Source: Acaudatibacter sp035532115
GTDB taxonomy: Bacteria > Pseudomonadota > Alphaproteobacteria > Caulobacterales > Caulobacteraceae
Length of the DNA: 64,000 bases
Assembly: GCA_035532115.1 (NCBI GenBank)
Contig: DATKRO010000056.1
Location: forward strand, 1-64,000
Direction of reading: 5' to 3'
This document shows, one piece after another, positions 26,300 to 34,463 of this stretch. The first letter of the stretch is position 1, and each line of letters opens with the position of its first letter. The position numbers and the translations under genes are program-made. The notes below the pieces were generated by a model that saw only the letters and a list, made by a program, of their open reading frames with translations, was not told the DNA's origin and did no database searches.

Positions 26300-26542
26300 G
26301 GTTCTGTTCCTCCGGGAGCGCTCGCCCGCAACTTCAAAACGTGGCGCGCGCGGTCCCCAAGCTGCCGCGGCGCGGCGCGATACACCCGTTCCGCCCGCCA
26401 TTCAATCGCCACGATGGGCGCAGCGGGCGGCCGGGCCGCGGGCCGCCGTGCGCCCGCACCGCCTCTTTCAACGCACGAGGGCGGCGCTTACGTTTCCTCG
26501 CTGGGCTTCCCCCGCCAGGCCGCAACGCGCGGGAGCGCGCAC

Positions 26543-27343
26543 GTGAGCCGCCGTCTCGCCCTCGTCACCGGCGCATCCTCCGGCATCGGCGCGGCGATCG
26601 CCCGCGTCTATGCCCGCCACGGCTACGACCTCGCCCTGACGGCGCGGCGCGTCGATCGGCTGCACCGCCTGGCCGACGAGCTGCGCCTGCGTCACGGCGT
26701 GGAGAGCCTCGTTGTTCCCGCCGACCTGGCCGCGCCGGCGGCCATCGGCGCCATCCTCGGCGCCGTCGAGGCCAATGGCCGCCAGGTCGACGCCCTGGTG
26801 AACAATGCCGGCTACGCGCTGCCGGGCGTCTACGCCGCGACCGGCTGGGCCGACCAGCAGGCCTTCATCCAGGTGCTGCTCGCCGCGCCCAGCGAGCTTG
26901 CCCACAAGGTGCTGCCGGGCATGCTCGAGCGGCGTTTCGGCCGCATCGTCAACGTCGCGTCGCTCGCCGGGCTCGTGCCCGGCTCGCCCGGCCACACCCT
27001 CTACGGCCCAGCCAAGGCGTTCCTGGTGCGCTTCTCGCAGGCGCTGCACCTCGAGACCCGCGGGACGGGCGTTCACGTCTGCGCCCTCTGTCCCGGCTTC
27101 ACCTATTCGGAGTTCCACGACGTGGCCGGCACGCGCCGCCGGGTCAGCGAAGCGACGCCGCCCTGGCTGTGGCTGGGGGCCGACGAGGTCGCGGAGGCGG
27201 GCTACGAGGCCGCCGAGGCCGACCGGCCGATCTGCGTCACCGGCGCACCCAACAAGGCCATCGCCGCCCTCGCCAAGCTGATTCCGGACGAGTGGGGCAT
27301 GGCCCTCATCGCCAGCCAGTCGGGGCGCTTGCGCAGCTCCTGA
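26543..27343 (+). CDS. Short-chain dehydrogenase (DltE/YqjQ-like SDR)
   Basis: A 266-residue SDR starting at GTG 26543, with GGGAGC about 7 nt upstream. It has TGASSGIGAAIA, NNAGYALPG, the catalytic Ser in VASLAGLVPG and YGPAK, then CPGFTYSEFHD. The C-terminus (PICVTGAPNKAIAALAKLIP) fits the group of SDRs often annotated as DltE-like. The substrate is unknown. It is followed by pyrF 86 bp downstream but is probably a separate unit. Confidence 0.87.
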   Translation: MSRRLALVTGASSGIGAAIARVYARHGYDLALTARRVDRLHRLADELRLRHGVESLVVPADLAAPAAIGAILGAVEANGRQVDALVNNAGYALPGVYAATGWADQQAFIQVLLAAPSELAHKVLPGMLERRFGRIVNVASLAGLVPGSPGHTLYGPAKAFLVRFSQALHLETRGTGVHVCALCPGFTYSEFHDVAGTRRRVSEATPPWLWLGADEVAEAGYEAAEADRPICVTGAPNKAIAALAKLIPDEWGMALIASQSGRLRSS

Positions 27344-27429
27344 CGCCCAGAAGCGGGTGTTGACCCAAGGGGGCGCCCCGGCCCATCGTCGCGCCTTGCC
27401 CACCCACGAATCTCTTCAAAGGAGCCGTC

Positions 27430-28152
27430 ATGGCCCCCGACCTCGCGCGTGCTCCGGCCGCGGCCTGCGATCCGCGCCTCATCGTCGCCCTCGATCTGCC
27501 GGGCCGCGCCGCCGCCGAGGCGATGGTCGAGCGCCTGGGCGAGGCGGTCGCCTTCTACAAGATCGGCCTGCAGCTGCTCGCGGTTGGCGGCGCGCAGGTG
27601 GGGCGGCGCCTGCGCCGGCAGGGACGTCAGGTGTTCGCCGACTGGAAGCTGCACGATATCGGCGCGACGGTCGAGAAGGCGACGGCGGCGATCGCCCTAT
27701 CCGCGGCCTGCGATCTTCTCACCGTCCACGCCGAGCCGCAGGTGCTGGCGGCGGCGGTGCGTGGCCGCGGCGGCGCACCACTGCGGATCCTGGGCGTGAC
27801 AGTGCTGACCAGCCTCGGGCACGAAGATCTGGTGCGGATCGGCTATGCTGCATCGCTGCAGGATCTGGTGGAGCGGCGGGTGCGGCAATGCATCGACGCC
27901 GGGGCGGACGGCGTCATCGTCGGCCCGCGCGAGGCGGCGCTGGCCAGGCGCATCGGTGGGCCAGGATTGCTGGTGGTCACCCCGGGGGTGCGTCCGGCCG
28001 GGGCCGCCCTGGACGACCAGGCCCGGGCCGCGACTCCCTTGGAGGCCCTGGAGCAGGGCGCCAGCCACGTCGTCTGCGGCCGTCCGATCACCGCCGCCGC
28101 CGATCCGCGCGCCGCTGCTCTCGCCATCGTCGAAGAGATGGCCGGCGCGTGA
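27430..28152 (+). CDS. pyrF: Orotidine 5'-phosphate decarboxylase
   Basis: A 240-residue TIM-barrel enzyme that converts OMP to UMP, the last step of UMP synthesis. LIVALDLPGRAAAEAMV starts the barrel, the catalytic D-x-K-x-x-D cluster is Asp71, Lys73 and Asp76 in FADWKLHDIGATVEKA, and the C-terminal phosphate loop reads VVCGRPIT. ATG 27430 follows AAAGGAG. Length is normal for group I PyrF. Another pyrimidine gene, pyrD, lies at 53.1 kb. Confidence 0.95.
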   Translation: MAPDLARAPAAACDPRLIVALDLPGRAAAEAMVERLGEAVAFYKIGLQLLAVGGAQVGRRLRRQGRQVFADWKLHDIGATVEKATAAIALSAACDLLTVHAEPQVLAAAVRGRGGAPLRILGVTVLTSLGHEDLVRIGYAASLQDLVERRVRQCIDAGADGVIVGPREAALARRIGGPGLLVVTPGVRPAGAALDDQARAATPLEALEQGASHVVCGRPITAAADPRAAALAIVEEMAGA

Positions 28153-28217
28153 GGCGCCGTCGAGACTTCAGCTCGGCCGAAGCGTGCTGCGGGCGTCGCC
28201 CCTCGTCCGGGGCGTCC

Positions 28218-28640
28218 TCACCAATGGCGCCCCATCATGTGGCCGCGCATGCCGATGCCGCCGTGGAAGCGGATGCTGACTCGCGCCGAGGCCGATGCGA
28301 ACGCGGCGGCGCTGGCGCTGGCGAAGCCGCCGCTCTGGGCGAAGCCGCCCACCCAGTAGTAGCCGCCGGCGCCGGCCTGCGCCCCGACGCCGCCGCCACC
28401 CTCGAAGAATTCAGGGGCGATGGAGACCTCGGCTTGCTCGGGCGCAGCTTCGCGCCAGGCTCGCCGGCCGCCCCAATGGGCGCGCTGCTCCTCCCGGCCC
28501 CGGCAGCCGCACGGCGGGCGCAGGTCGCGCCATCCGCGGCCTGCCGGCCCGGCGCCGTCCCAGTGGTCGCCGGCCAGCGCCGGACCTGAACACAGCGCCA
28601 GGATGAGCGCGCCGAGCGCGGCCGTCGTCGTCGTCGCCAT
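28218..28640 (-). CDS. Small secreted Gly/Ala-rich protein of unknown function
   Basis: A 140-residue product from ATG 28640. A signal peptide is clear (MATTTTAALGALILALCSGPALA-G). The mature part is rich in Gly, Ala and Ser, with a short AFASASARVSIRF repeat-like stretch and a His/Met-rich end (GMRGHMMGRHW) that could bind metal. There is no recognised domain. An upstream in-frame ATG at 28673 would only lengthen the signal region. GC-biased sequence makes spurious frames likely, but the signal peptide argues for a real gene. Confidence 0.55.
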   Translation of the reverse strand: MATTTTAALGALILALCSGPALAGDHWDGAGPAGRGWRDLRPPCGCRGREEQRAHWGGRRAWREAAPEQAEVSIAPEFFEGGGGVGAQAGAGGYYWVGGFAQSGGFASASAAAFASASARVSIRFHGGIGMRGHMMGRHW

Positions 28641-28735
28641 GGTTCTCGCCCCGCATCCGCAGAAGGTTGGCATGGCGCTAACCTAAACGGACCGGCCGCG
28701 GGGCGCGAGCCGGCGCGCCTGAGAGGCGAGTGGCG

Positions 28736-28933
28736 CTAGAAATCGACGGCGACGCCCTTACGCTCCCAGTCGCCAAATCGGGTCGGCTCGGGACCGGCCG
28801 GGCCGCCTTCCTCCGGGGCCAGGCGCGACGGCGGCTGCGCGGCGCGGCGGGCGGCGGCCTCCTCCAGCGCGCGGCGCGCCGCCGCACTCAGCGGCTTGCC
28901 TGGCGCGGCGCCCGGCGGATCGGCATGGTCCAT
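28736..28933 (-). CDS. DUF1674/SDHAF4-type succinate dehydrogenase assembly factor
   Basis: A 65-residue protein from ATG 28933. It ends with EEGGPAGPEPTRFGDWERKGVAVDF, the diagnostic C-terminus of the DUF1674 family (mitochondrial SDHAF4), which protects the flavinylated SdhA subunit during complex II assembly. The variable Ala/Arg-rich N-terminal part is normal. No sdh genes are in the window. It is convergent with no partner and divergent from a small membrane protein. Confidence 0.85.
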   Translation of the reverse strand: MDHADPPGAAPGKPLSAAARRALEEAAARRAAQPPSRLAPEEGGPAGPEPTRFGDWERKGVAVDF

Positions 28934-29066
28934 GGCGCACGTTCTAGCCCGGCCCCGGCGTCGATGCGAGCGCGTCGATGCGAGCATTGCGCGTCGCCGC
29001 GAACCCTGCTCGTCTACACCGCCGACGCGGCGCTGCATCGCCGGATCGATCCAAGGGGGCTTGAAA

Positions 29067-29534
29067 ATGCCACGACTTTCGCTCGCTTTCTTCTCTGCGG
29101 CCGTCCTCTATGGCCTGATCGGCATGGGCTGGGGCGCCCAGATGGGCATGACGGAGAACTTCACCCTGGCGGCGGCGCATGCGCACCTCAACCTCCTGGG
29201 CTGGGTGACGCTGTCGCTCATGGGCGGTTTCTACGCCCTCGCCGGCGCCCGCGCCCCGACCCGGCTCGGCTGGGCCAATTTCACCCTCTCCAACCTGGGC
29301 GTGATCGTGATGATTCCGGCGCTGGCGAGGCTGCTCTCGGGCGAGAGGGACGCCGGCGGCGTCGTCGTCGCCGGAACCGTGATCACCATCCTCGGCATGC
29401 TGACCTTCGCCGCGGCGGTCCTCTCGCTATGGGGCCGGCCCGCAGCCGACCAATCGGCGCTTGCGCGCCAGGATGCGATGGGCGAGGCCGGCGCATGGCC
29501 GCAGACCTCGCCCGCCGAGCCGCGCTCGACCTGA
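29067..29534 (+). CDS. Small four-helix membrane protein with oxidase-like AHAHLNLLGW motif
   Basis: A 155-residue protein with four predicted transmembrane helices (about residues 5-24, 35-57, 70-88, 97-120) and a polar tail. The motif AAAHAHLNLLGWVTLSLMGGFYAL resembles a haem-ligand helix of haem-copper oxidase or NorB-like subunits, although the protein is far too short to be a full subunit I. ATG 29067 follows AAGGGGG. Its 3' end overlaps the rsmB start by 40 bp. The role is unknown; haem binding is speculative. Confidence 0.75.
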   Translation: MPRLSLAFFSAAVLYGLIGMGWGAQMGMTENFTLAAAHAHLNLLGWVTLSLMGGFYALAGARAPTRLGWANFTLSNLGVIVMIPALARLLSGERDAGGVVVAGTVITILGMLTFAAAVLSLWGRPAADQSALARQDAMGEAGAWPQTSPAEPRST

Positions 29535-30757
29535 TCACCGCCGCCCTCGCAACGAGGGCGGGCCTGGAGCGGGCGCTCGAGGCCCCGGCGCTGACCGGCC
29601 TTGGCGCCCAGGACCGGGCCTTCGCCCGGGCGCTCGCCATGACCACCCTGCGCCGGCTGGGGCCGATCGACGCAGCCCTCGCGCCGCGGCTGCAGCGTCG
29701 GCCTCCCGAGGCGGCGATGATGATCCTGCGCCTGGGCGTGGCCCAGCTCTTCTACCTGGATACGCCGGCCTACGCGGCCGTCGACGCGAGCGTCGCCCTC
29801 GCCGAGGCCGCCACGCCGCCGTTCAAGGGGCTGATCAACGCCGTGCTGCGCCGCATGGCGGCCGGTGCTCCGCCGTCGGACGATCCGGCCGAGCTGGCGC
29901 CGGCCTGGCTGTTCGCACGCTGGCGCGCCGCTTACGGCGAGGCCGGCGCCCGCGCCATCGCCGCCCTGATCGCCTCGGAACCGTCGACGGACCTGACGCC
30001 GCGCGATGCCGGCGAGGCCGGCGCCCTGGCCCAGGCGCTCGAGGCCGAGATTCTGCCCGGAGGCTCGCTGCGCCGGCCGGGACGCGGCCGCATCGAGGAC
30101 TGGCCAGGCTACGCCGAAGGCCGCTGGTGGGTCCAGGACGCCGCCGCCGCCATCGCGGCGCGCGTGCTGGCGCCGGCCCCCGGCGAGGGCGTGCTCGACC
30201 TCTGCGCCGCGCCCGGAGGCAAGGCGCTGCAGCTTGCCGCGGCCGGGGCCAAGGTCACCGCGCTCGACCGATCGGCCGCGCGGCTGAGGCGTCTGACGGA
30301 CTCGCTGGCGCGCACCGGCCTCGCCGCCGAGGTCGTGGCCGCCGAGGCCGAGACCTGGCCGGACGAGCGCAGCTTCGACGCCGTGCTGCTGGACGCCCCC
30401 TGCTCGTCGACCGGCACGTTCCGGCGCAATCCGGACGTGCTCTGGACCATCCGGCCCGGCGACATCGTCGAGCTTGCGCGGCTCCAGGCGCGACTCCTGG
30501 ACACGGCCGCCCGGCGGGTTCGCCCGGGTGGCCGCCTGGTCTATTGCGTCTGTTCGCTGGAGCGCGAGGAAGGCGAAGCCCAGGCCGCCGCGTTCCTGGG
30601 CCGTCATCCGCCGTTCCGCGTCTCGGCGATCGCTCCGGGCGAGGCTGGCGCGCCCCGGGCCAGCCTCGGTCGCGACGGCGCGCTTCGCATCCTGCCGCAC
30701 CACCTTGAGGGCGGCCTCGACGGCTTCTTCGTGGCGCGGTTCGCGCGGAGCGGCTGA
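29495..30757 (+). CDS. rsmB: RsmB/Fmu family RNA m5C methyltransferase
   Basis: A 420-residue protein with an N-terminal NusB-like RNA-binding domain (residues 1-130, ending LINAVLRRM) and a C-terminal SAM-dependent m5C methyltransferase. The catalytic domain shows VLDLCAAPGGKALQLA, the motif IV Cys in LLDAPCSSTGTFRRNPDVLW and the motif VI Cys in LVYCVCSLEREEGE. RsmB methylates C967 of 16S rRNA. ATG 29495 lies inside the end of the preceding gene, consistent with coupling. Heads a run with rpe and a heparinase-like gene. Confidence 0.9.
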   Translation: MAADLARRAALDLITAALATRAGLERALEAPALTGLGAQDRAFARALAMTTLRRLGPIDAALAPRLQRRPPEAAMMILRLGVAQLFYLDTPAYAAVDASVALAEAATPPFKGLINAVLRRMAAGAPPSDDPAELAPAWLFARWRAAYGEAGARAIAALIASEPSTDLTPRDAGEAGALAQALEAEILPGGSLRRPGRGRIEDWPGYAEGRWWVQDAAAAIAARVLAPAPGEGVLDLCAAPGGKALQLAAAGAKVTALDRSAARLRRLTDSLARTGLAAEVVAAEAETWPDERSFDAVLLDAPCSSTGTFRRNPDVLWTIRPGDIVELARLQARLLDTAARRVRPGGRLVYCVCSLEREEGEAQAAAFLGRHPPFRVSAIAPGEAGAPRASLGRDGALRILPHHLEGGLDGFFVARFARSG

Positions 30758-30819
30758 CCTGCGCCCGTTCCCGGCGGCCGATCCTTGCCGCGACTCCCGG
30801 CCCGGTCTAAGCCCGGACC

Positions 30820-31500
30820 ATGCCTGCGCTTTCCCCGATCATCGCCCCGTCGATCCTGGCGGCCGATTTCGCCCGGCTGGGCGAGGAGGCGCGCGCGGTC
30901 GAGGCGGCCGGGGCCGACTGGCTGCACGTCGACGTCATGGACGGTCACTTCGTTCCCAACATCACCATCGGGCCGGACGTGGTGAAGGCGTTGCGCGCCG
31001 AAGTTTCCATCCCCCTCGACGTGCACCTGATGATCGCGCCGGCCGACCCCTATCTGGAGGCGTTCCGCGCCGCCGGCGCCGACATCATCACCATCCACCC
31101 CGAGGCCGGCCCCCACCTCGACCGCTCGCTGAGGCGCATCCGCGAGCTGGGCGCCAAGGCCGGAGTCGCGTTCAACCCGTCGACGCCGCCCGAGACCATC
31201 GAATGGATGCTGGACGACATCGACCTCGTCCTCGTGATGTCCATCAATCCGGGCTTCGGCGGCCAGGCCTTCATGCCCTCCCAGCTCGCCAAGATCGCGC
31301 GGCTGAGCCAGATGATCGCGGCTTCGGGCCGGGAGGTCGCCATCGAGGTCGATGGCGGGGTGACGGCGGCTACCGCCGGCGCCTGCCTGGACGCAGGGGC
31401 GCGGGCGCTGGTCGCGGGCACGGCGGTGTTTCGGGGCGGCCCGAGCGCGTATGGCGCCAACATCGGTGCGCTGAGGCGCGCCGGGACCCCGACCCGGTAG
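30820..31500 (+). CDS. rpe: Ribulose-phosphate 3-epimerase
   Basis: A 226-residue TIM-barrel epimerase that interconverts ribulose-5-P and xylulose-5-P. It begins with SPIIAPSILAADFARL, carries HVDVMDGHFVPNITIGPDVV with metal and catalytic residues, VHLMI, VMSINPGFGGQ and a C-terminal EVDGGV phosphate site. Length is normal. It lies 62 bp after rsmB and 8 bp before a heparinase-like gene, so the three are probably one transcription unit. Confidence 0.95.
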   Translation: MPALSPIIAPSILAADFARLGEEARAVEAAGADWLHVDVMDGHFVPNITIGPDVVKALRAEVSIPLDVHLMIAPADPYLEAFRAAGADIITIHPEAGPHLDRSLRRIRELGAKAGVAFNPSTPPETIEWMLDDIDLVLVMSINPGFGGQAFMPSQLAKIARLSQMIAASGREVAIEVDGGVTAATAGACLDAGARALVAGTAVFRGGPSAYGANIGALRRAGTPTR

Positions 31501-31508
31501 GACGGGCG

Positions 31509-33137
31509 ATGGCCGCGCCTCGCCATGGCGTCTCGCCCATCGCGGTCCTCGGCGGCCAGCTCGGCCGGGAGTGGCGCGCCGGTCCGGTGCATCGCCTGCT
31601 GCTGGCCGCTGGCCCCAGACCAGGCGGCCTGGCGGTGCGGCCGCGCGACATGCGCCCCGCCGATGCGCCCGCCGGCGAGCGGCTGATGCGCGGATCGTTC
31701 CGCTTCGCCGGCGAGAGCCTCGACGCAGCCCCGGGCGGCGATCCCTGGGATCGTCCCAGCCCCAGCCGCAGGTTCGCCGCCTGGTTGCACGGCTTCTCTT
31801 GGGCGCCCGACCTCCTGGCGCTGGGCGAGCCCGGCGCGCGCGAGCTGCTGCGCCTTTGGCTGGAGTGGCGACGGCTCTTCGGCGGATTCAATGAATTCGC
31901 CTGGTCGGGCGAGGCGCTGGAACGGCGCATCTTTCATCTCGCCTGCGCTGCGGCCTCGCTGTTGCCGCTTGCCTCCGAAGCCGAGAGCGCGGCCTTCCTG
32001 GAGAGTCTGGCCCGCCAGGCCCGGCGTCTCGTCGGCGATCCCGGCGAGCCGGGGCGGGCCGCCGAGCGTCTCGCCGCCGCGGGACTCGTCGGCGCGAGCC
32101 TCGTCGGCGCCGCGGGCGAGCGGCTGATGCGCCGCGCCCTTCCGGGGCTGGAGCGCGCCCTCGCCGCCGCGGTGCTGCCGGATGGCGTTCACGCCAGCCG
32201 CTCGCCGGAACGCGGTCTGGAGCTGCTCTTCGACCTGGTGGCCCTGGACGACGCCCTGTCGCTGCGCGGCCTGCCTGCGCCGACGGAAGTCTCACGCGGC
32301 ATCGATCGGCTCGGTGCGGCCCTGCGGTTCTTCGTCCTCGCCGACGGCCGGCTGCCGTCTTTCCACGGCGGTGGTCCGGGGCGGCCGGCGCGGATCGCGG
32401 CGGCCCTGGCGCTGGAGAGCGGCCGCGGCGCCGCGGCCAACGCCGCGCCCTATGGCGATTATCAGGCGCTTCGAGGCAAGCAGATCCAGGTGATCGCCGA
32501 CGCCGGCGCACCCCCGCTGGGCGTCTTCGCCGCGCGCGGCTGCGCCCAGGCCGCCGCCCTGGAGGTGGTCTGCCAAGGAGCGCGCCTGATTCTCGCCTCG
32601 TGCGCCGCTGCCGCGGCGCCCGGCGCCTCGTCGCAGGATCCGGCCACCGGCTCGTGCCTCGCGCTGGGCGGGGCGCAGGTGGTCGGCGGATGGCCGCGGG
32701 AGGTCAAACTGCAGCGGCACGAGAGCGGCGAGGGCGTCTGGCTCGAGATCGCTCACGACGGCTGGCGCGGCGCCTACGGCCTCGACCACGTGCGCAGGCT
32801 CTTCCTCGACCTCGCCGCCGACGAGCTGCGCGGCGAGGACCGGCTGTCGCCGGCGCTGCGCCCGCGCGGTCCCAGCCAGGCCGTCTGCACCGTCGCCTTC
32901 CAGCTGGCGCCCGGCGTCGCCGCCCAGGTTTCCGCCGACGGCAAGAGCGCGCTGCTCAAGCCCGCGGGCGTCCCCGCCTGGCGGCTGCGCAGCGACGCGG
33001 CGCGCATCCGCATGGAACCAGGGACGGTCTTCGAGGCTGGCGAGCCGCGCGCCGCCCACAGGGTGATCCTCAGCCGCCCGATCCAGTGCGCCGACGGCGG
33101 CCGGGTGCGCTGGCGGCTGGCGCGCGAGGCGCACTGA
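31509..33137 (+). CDS. Heparinase II/III family protein
   Basis: A 542-residue protein of the heparinase II/III-like family: an alpha-helical toroid in the first ~300 residues (containing RLFGGFNEFAWSGEALERRIF) and a beta-rich C-terminal half (DHVRRLFLDLAADELRGEDRL). The family includes polysaccharide lyases, but members encoded between rpe and purH are common in alphaproteobacteria and have no proven substrate. ATG 31509 is 8 bp after rpe. No signal peptide is evident. Polysaccharide lyase activity is inferred from family only. Confidence 0.78.
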   Translation: MAAPRHGVSPIAVLGGQLGREWRAGPVHRLLLAAGPRPGGLAVRPRDMRPADAPAGERLMRGSFRFAGESLDAAPGGDPWDRPSPSRRFAAWLHGFSWAPDLLALGEPGARELLRLWLEWRRLFGGFNEFAWSGEALERRIFHLACAAASLLPLASEAESAAFLESLARQARRLVGDPGEPGRAAERLAAAGLVGASLVGAAGERLMRRALPGLERALAAAVLPDGVHASRSPERGLELLFDLVALDDALSLRGLPAPTEVSRGIDRLGAALRFFVLADGRLPSFHGGGPGRPARIAAALALESGRGAAANAAPYGDYQALRGKQIQVIADAGAPPLGVFAARGCAQAAALEVVCQGARLILASCAAAAAPGASSQDPATGSCLALGGAQVVGGWPREVKLQRHESGEGVWLEIAHDGWRGAYGLDHVRRLFLDLAADELRGEDRLSPALRPRGPSQAVCTVAFQLAPGVAAQVSADGKSALLKPAGVPAWRLRSDAARIRMEPGTVFEAGEPRAAHRVILSRPIQCADGGRVRWRLAREAH

Positions 33138-33149
33138 ACAAGAGGCGTG

Positions 33150-34274
33150 TCAGCCTCTGCGGCGCGCGCCGCGGCGATCGCGGCGGTTCGGCGCAGCTGT
33201 CCCGGATGCGGCCAGATAGGCGCGCCGGACGCGGGAGCCCGCTTCGTCGTAGAGGAATGGAACGAAGGCATGGCGCGCGCCGCGGGTCACCGGCGTCACC
33301 TCGTGCAGCAGCGAGCAGCAGAAGACGCAGGCGCCGCCCGTCGGCGGACGGTAGGCGCGCGGGCTGAACTCGCGGAACCTGAGGTCGCCGCCTTCGTAGG
33401 CCTCGGCGTCGAGATTGACGGTTACGGCGAACTTGCGGTGCGCGGTGCCGGCGGTGGCGTCGTCGCGGTGGGCGAAGAAGAAGCCGCCATCCTCCTCGCC
33501 GTAGCGGCAGATCAGGAAGCGTTCGATCTCGGTGGCCTGCCAGTTGAAGGCGCGCTTCACCATGGGCAGCAGGCGCTTGCGGAGCCGCGCCTCGACGGCG
33601 GCGATCAGCGCTGCATCGGCGATGGTCACGTCCTGGCGCCGCTTGAGACTGGCGTCGACCGCATTCACCGTTCGCCCGTCCATGTCGACGGCGAAGCCCG
33701 ACGCCGTGGCCTGGTGCGCCTCGAAATGGGCGATGAGTTCGGCGCAGAGATCGGGCTCGAAGATCCGCGGCAGCATCAGCACCGGCGCGTGCGGCGCCTC
33801 GCTGCGCGACGCCTCGGCGGCCAGCTCGGCGCGCAGCCGCTGCAGCACCACCGCCGCCGCCCCGATCGGCTCGGCAAGGACGATGCGGAAGGCGCGGTCG
33901 ATCAGGAAGATGGCGGGCTCGAGGTGGACGCCGTCGGTGAGCCCGAGCCGGCGGCAGATGGCCTGGTCTTCGTCCCAGAAGTACCTGAAGCCGCGCGGCG
34001 CTCCCTGCAGGCGCGCGCGGTCGCGCCCATCGACGCTGACGCCGAAGAACGCGGCCTCGACGTCGTCGAAGAGATCACGCGCCGCCATGGCCTCGGCGTG
34101 GGCGGCGAACGATGCCGCATGGCTGAGGGCGCCGAACGCCATCAGCACCATCCAGCGGCCGGCCGTGGCCTCCAGGCTGTAGCGGGGATTGCCGTCGGTC
34201 GCGCCGCAGAAGAATGGGACCGGTTCGCCGAACCCCAAAGGCGTGCGGCGGGCCGGCGCGCTTGGACTGCCCAT
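33150..34274 (-). CDS. Fusion of degenerate redoxin domain and PiuC-like 2OG-Fe(II) oxygenase
   Basis: A 374-residue two-domain protein. Residues 1-150 follow the AhpC/TSA thioredoxin fold (WMVLMAFGALSHAASF, VEAAFFGVSVDGRD, FLIDRAFRIV), but the peroxidatic Cys position is occupied by Ser-His-Ala, so it cannot be a normal peroxiredoxin. Residues 165-345 are a prolyl-4-hydroxylase-type oxygenase with His269/Asp271 in FFAHRDDAT, distal His324 in SLLHEVTPV and basic residues after it for 2-oxoglutarate. It probably hydroxylates a protein or small molecule. The gene is divergent from purH and converges on the heparinase-like gene (12 bp). Confidence 0.8.
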   Translation of the reverse strand: MGSPSAPARRTPLGFGEPVPFFCGATDGNPRYSLEATAGRWMVLMAFGALSHAASFAAHAEAMAARDLFDDVEAAFFGVSVDGRDRARLQGAPRGFRYFWDEDQAICRRLGLTDGVHLEPAIFLIDRAFRIVLAEPIGAAAVVLQRLRAELAAEASRSEAPHAPVLMLPRIFEPDLCAELIAHFEAHQATASGFAVDMDGRTVNAVDASLKRRQDVTIADAALIAAVEARLRKRLLPMVKRAFNWQATEIERFLICRYGEEDGGFFFAHRDDATAGTAHRKFAVTVNLDAEAYEGGDLRFREFSPRAYRPPTGGACVFCCSLLHEVTPVTRGARHAFVPFLYDEAGSRVRRAYLAASGTAAPNRRDRRGARRRG

Positions 34275-34329
34275 CTGATTCTCCAGCCTGGAGTCTAGCG
34301 CGGTCGGGTCCCTGCTGGCGACGGCGCGC

Positions 34330-34359
34330 TTGAAAGGGCGCTGTCCCGCAGCCTATCAT
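34330..34359 (+). promoter_or_regulatory. Likely sigma-70 type promoter of purH
   Basis: TTGAAA (34330-34335) and TATCAT (34354-34359) are separated by 18 bp and lie about 105 bp upstream of the purH ATG. Both hexamers match four or more consensus positions. No purine-box repeat was recognised around it. Confidence 0.4.
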
Positions 34360-34463
34360 CGCGCCGCTCGCGTGACTGGCGAAGGGTGGATCACCACCGG
34401 GGAGCGCGGGCATCGGATCCGAAGCCGCACGCCTGGGCGCACCTCTCGATATTGGAGATCGCC

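Noticed and set aside
24692..26542. Very long plus-strand frame opposite kup (joined to the SDR frame)
   Set aside because: Gln/Arg/His-rich shadow of the kup gene; only the part from 26543 resembles a protein family.
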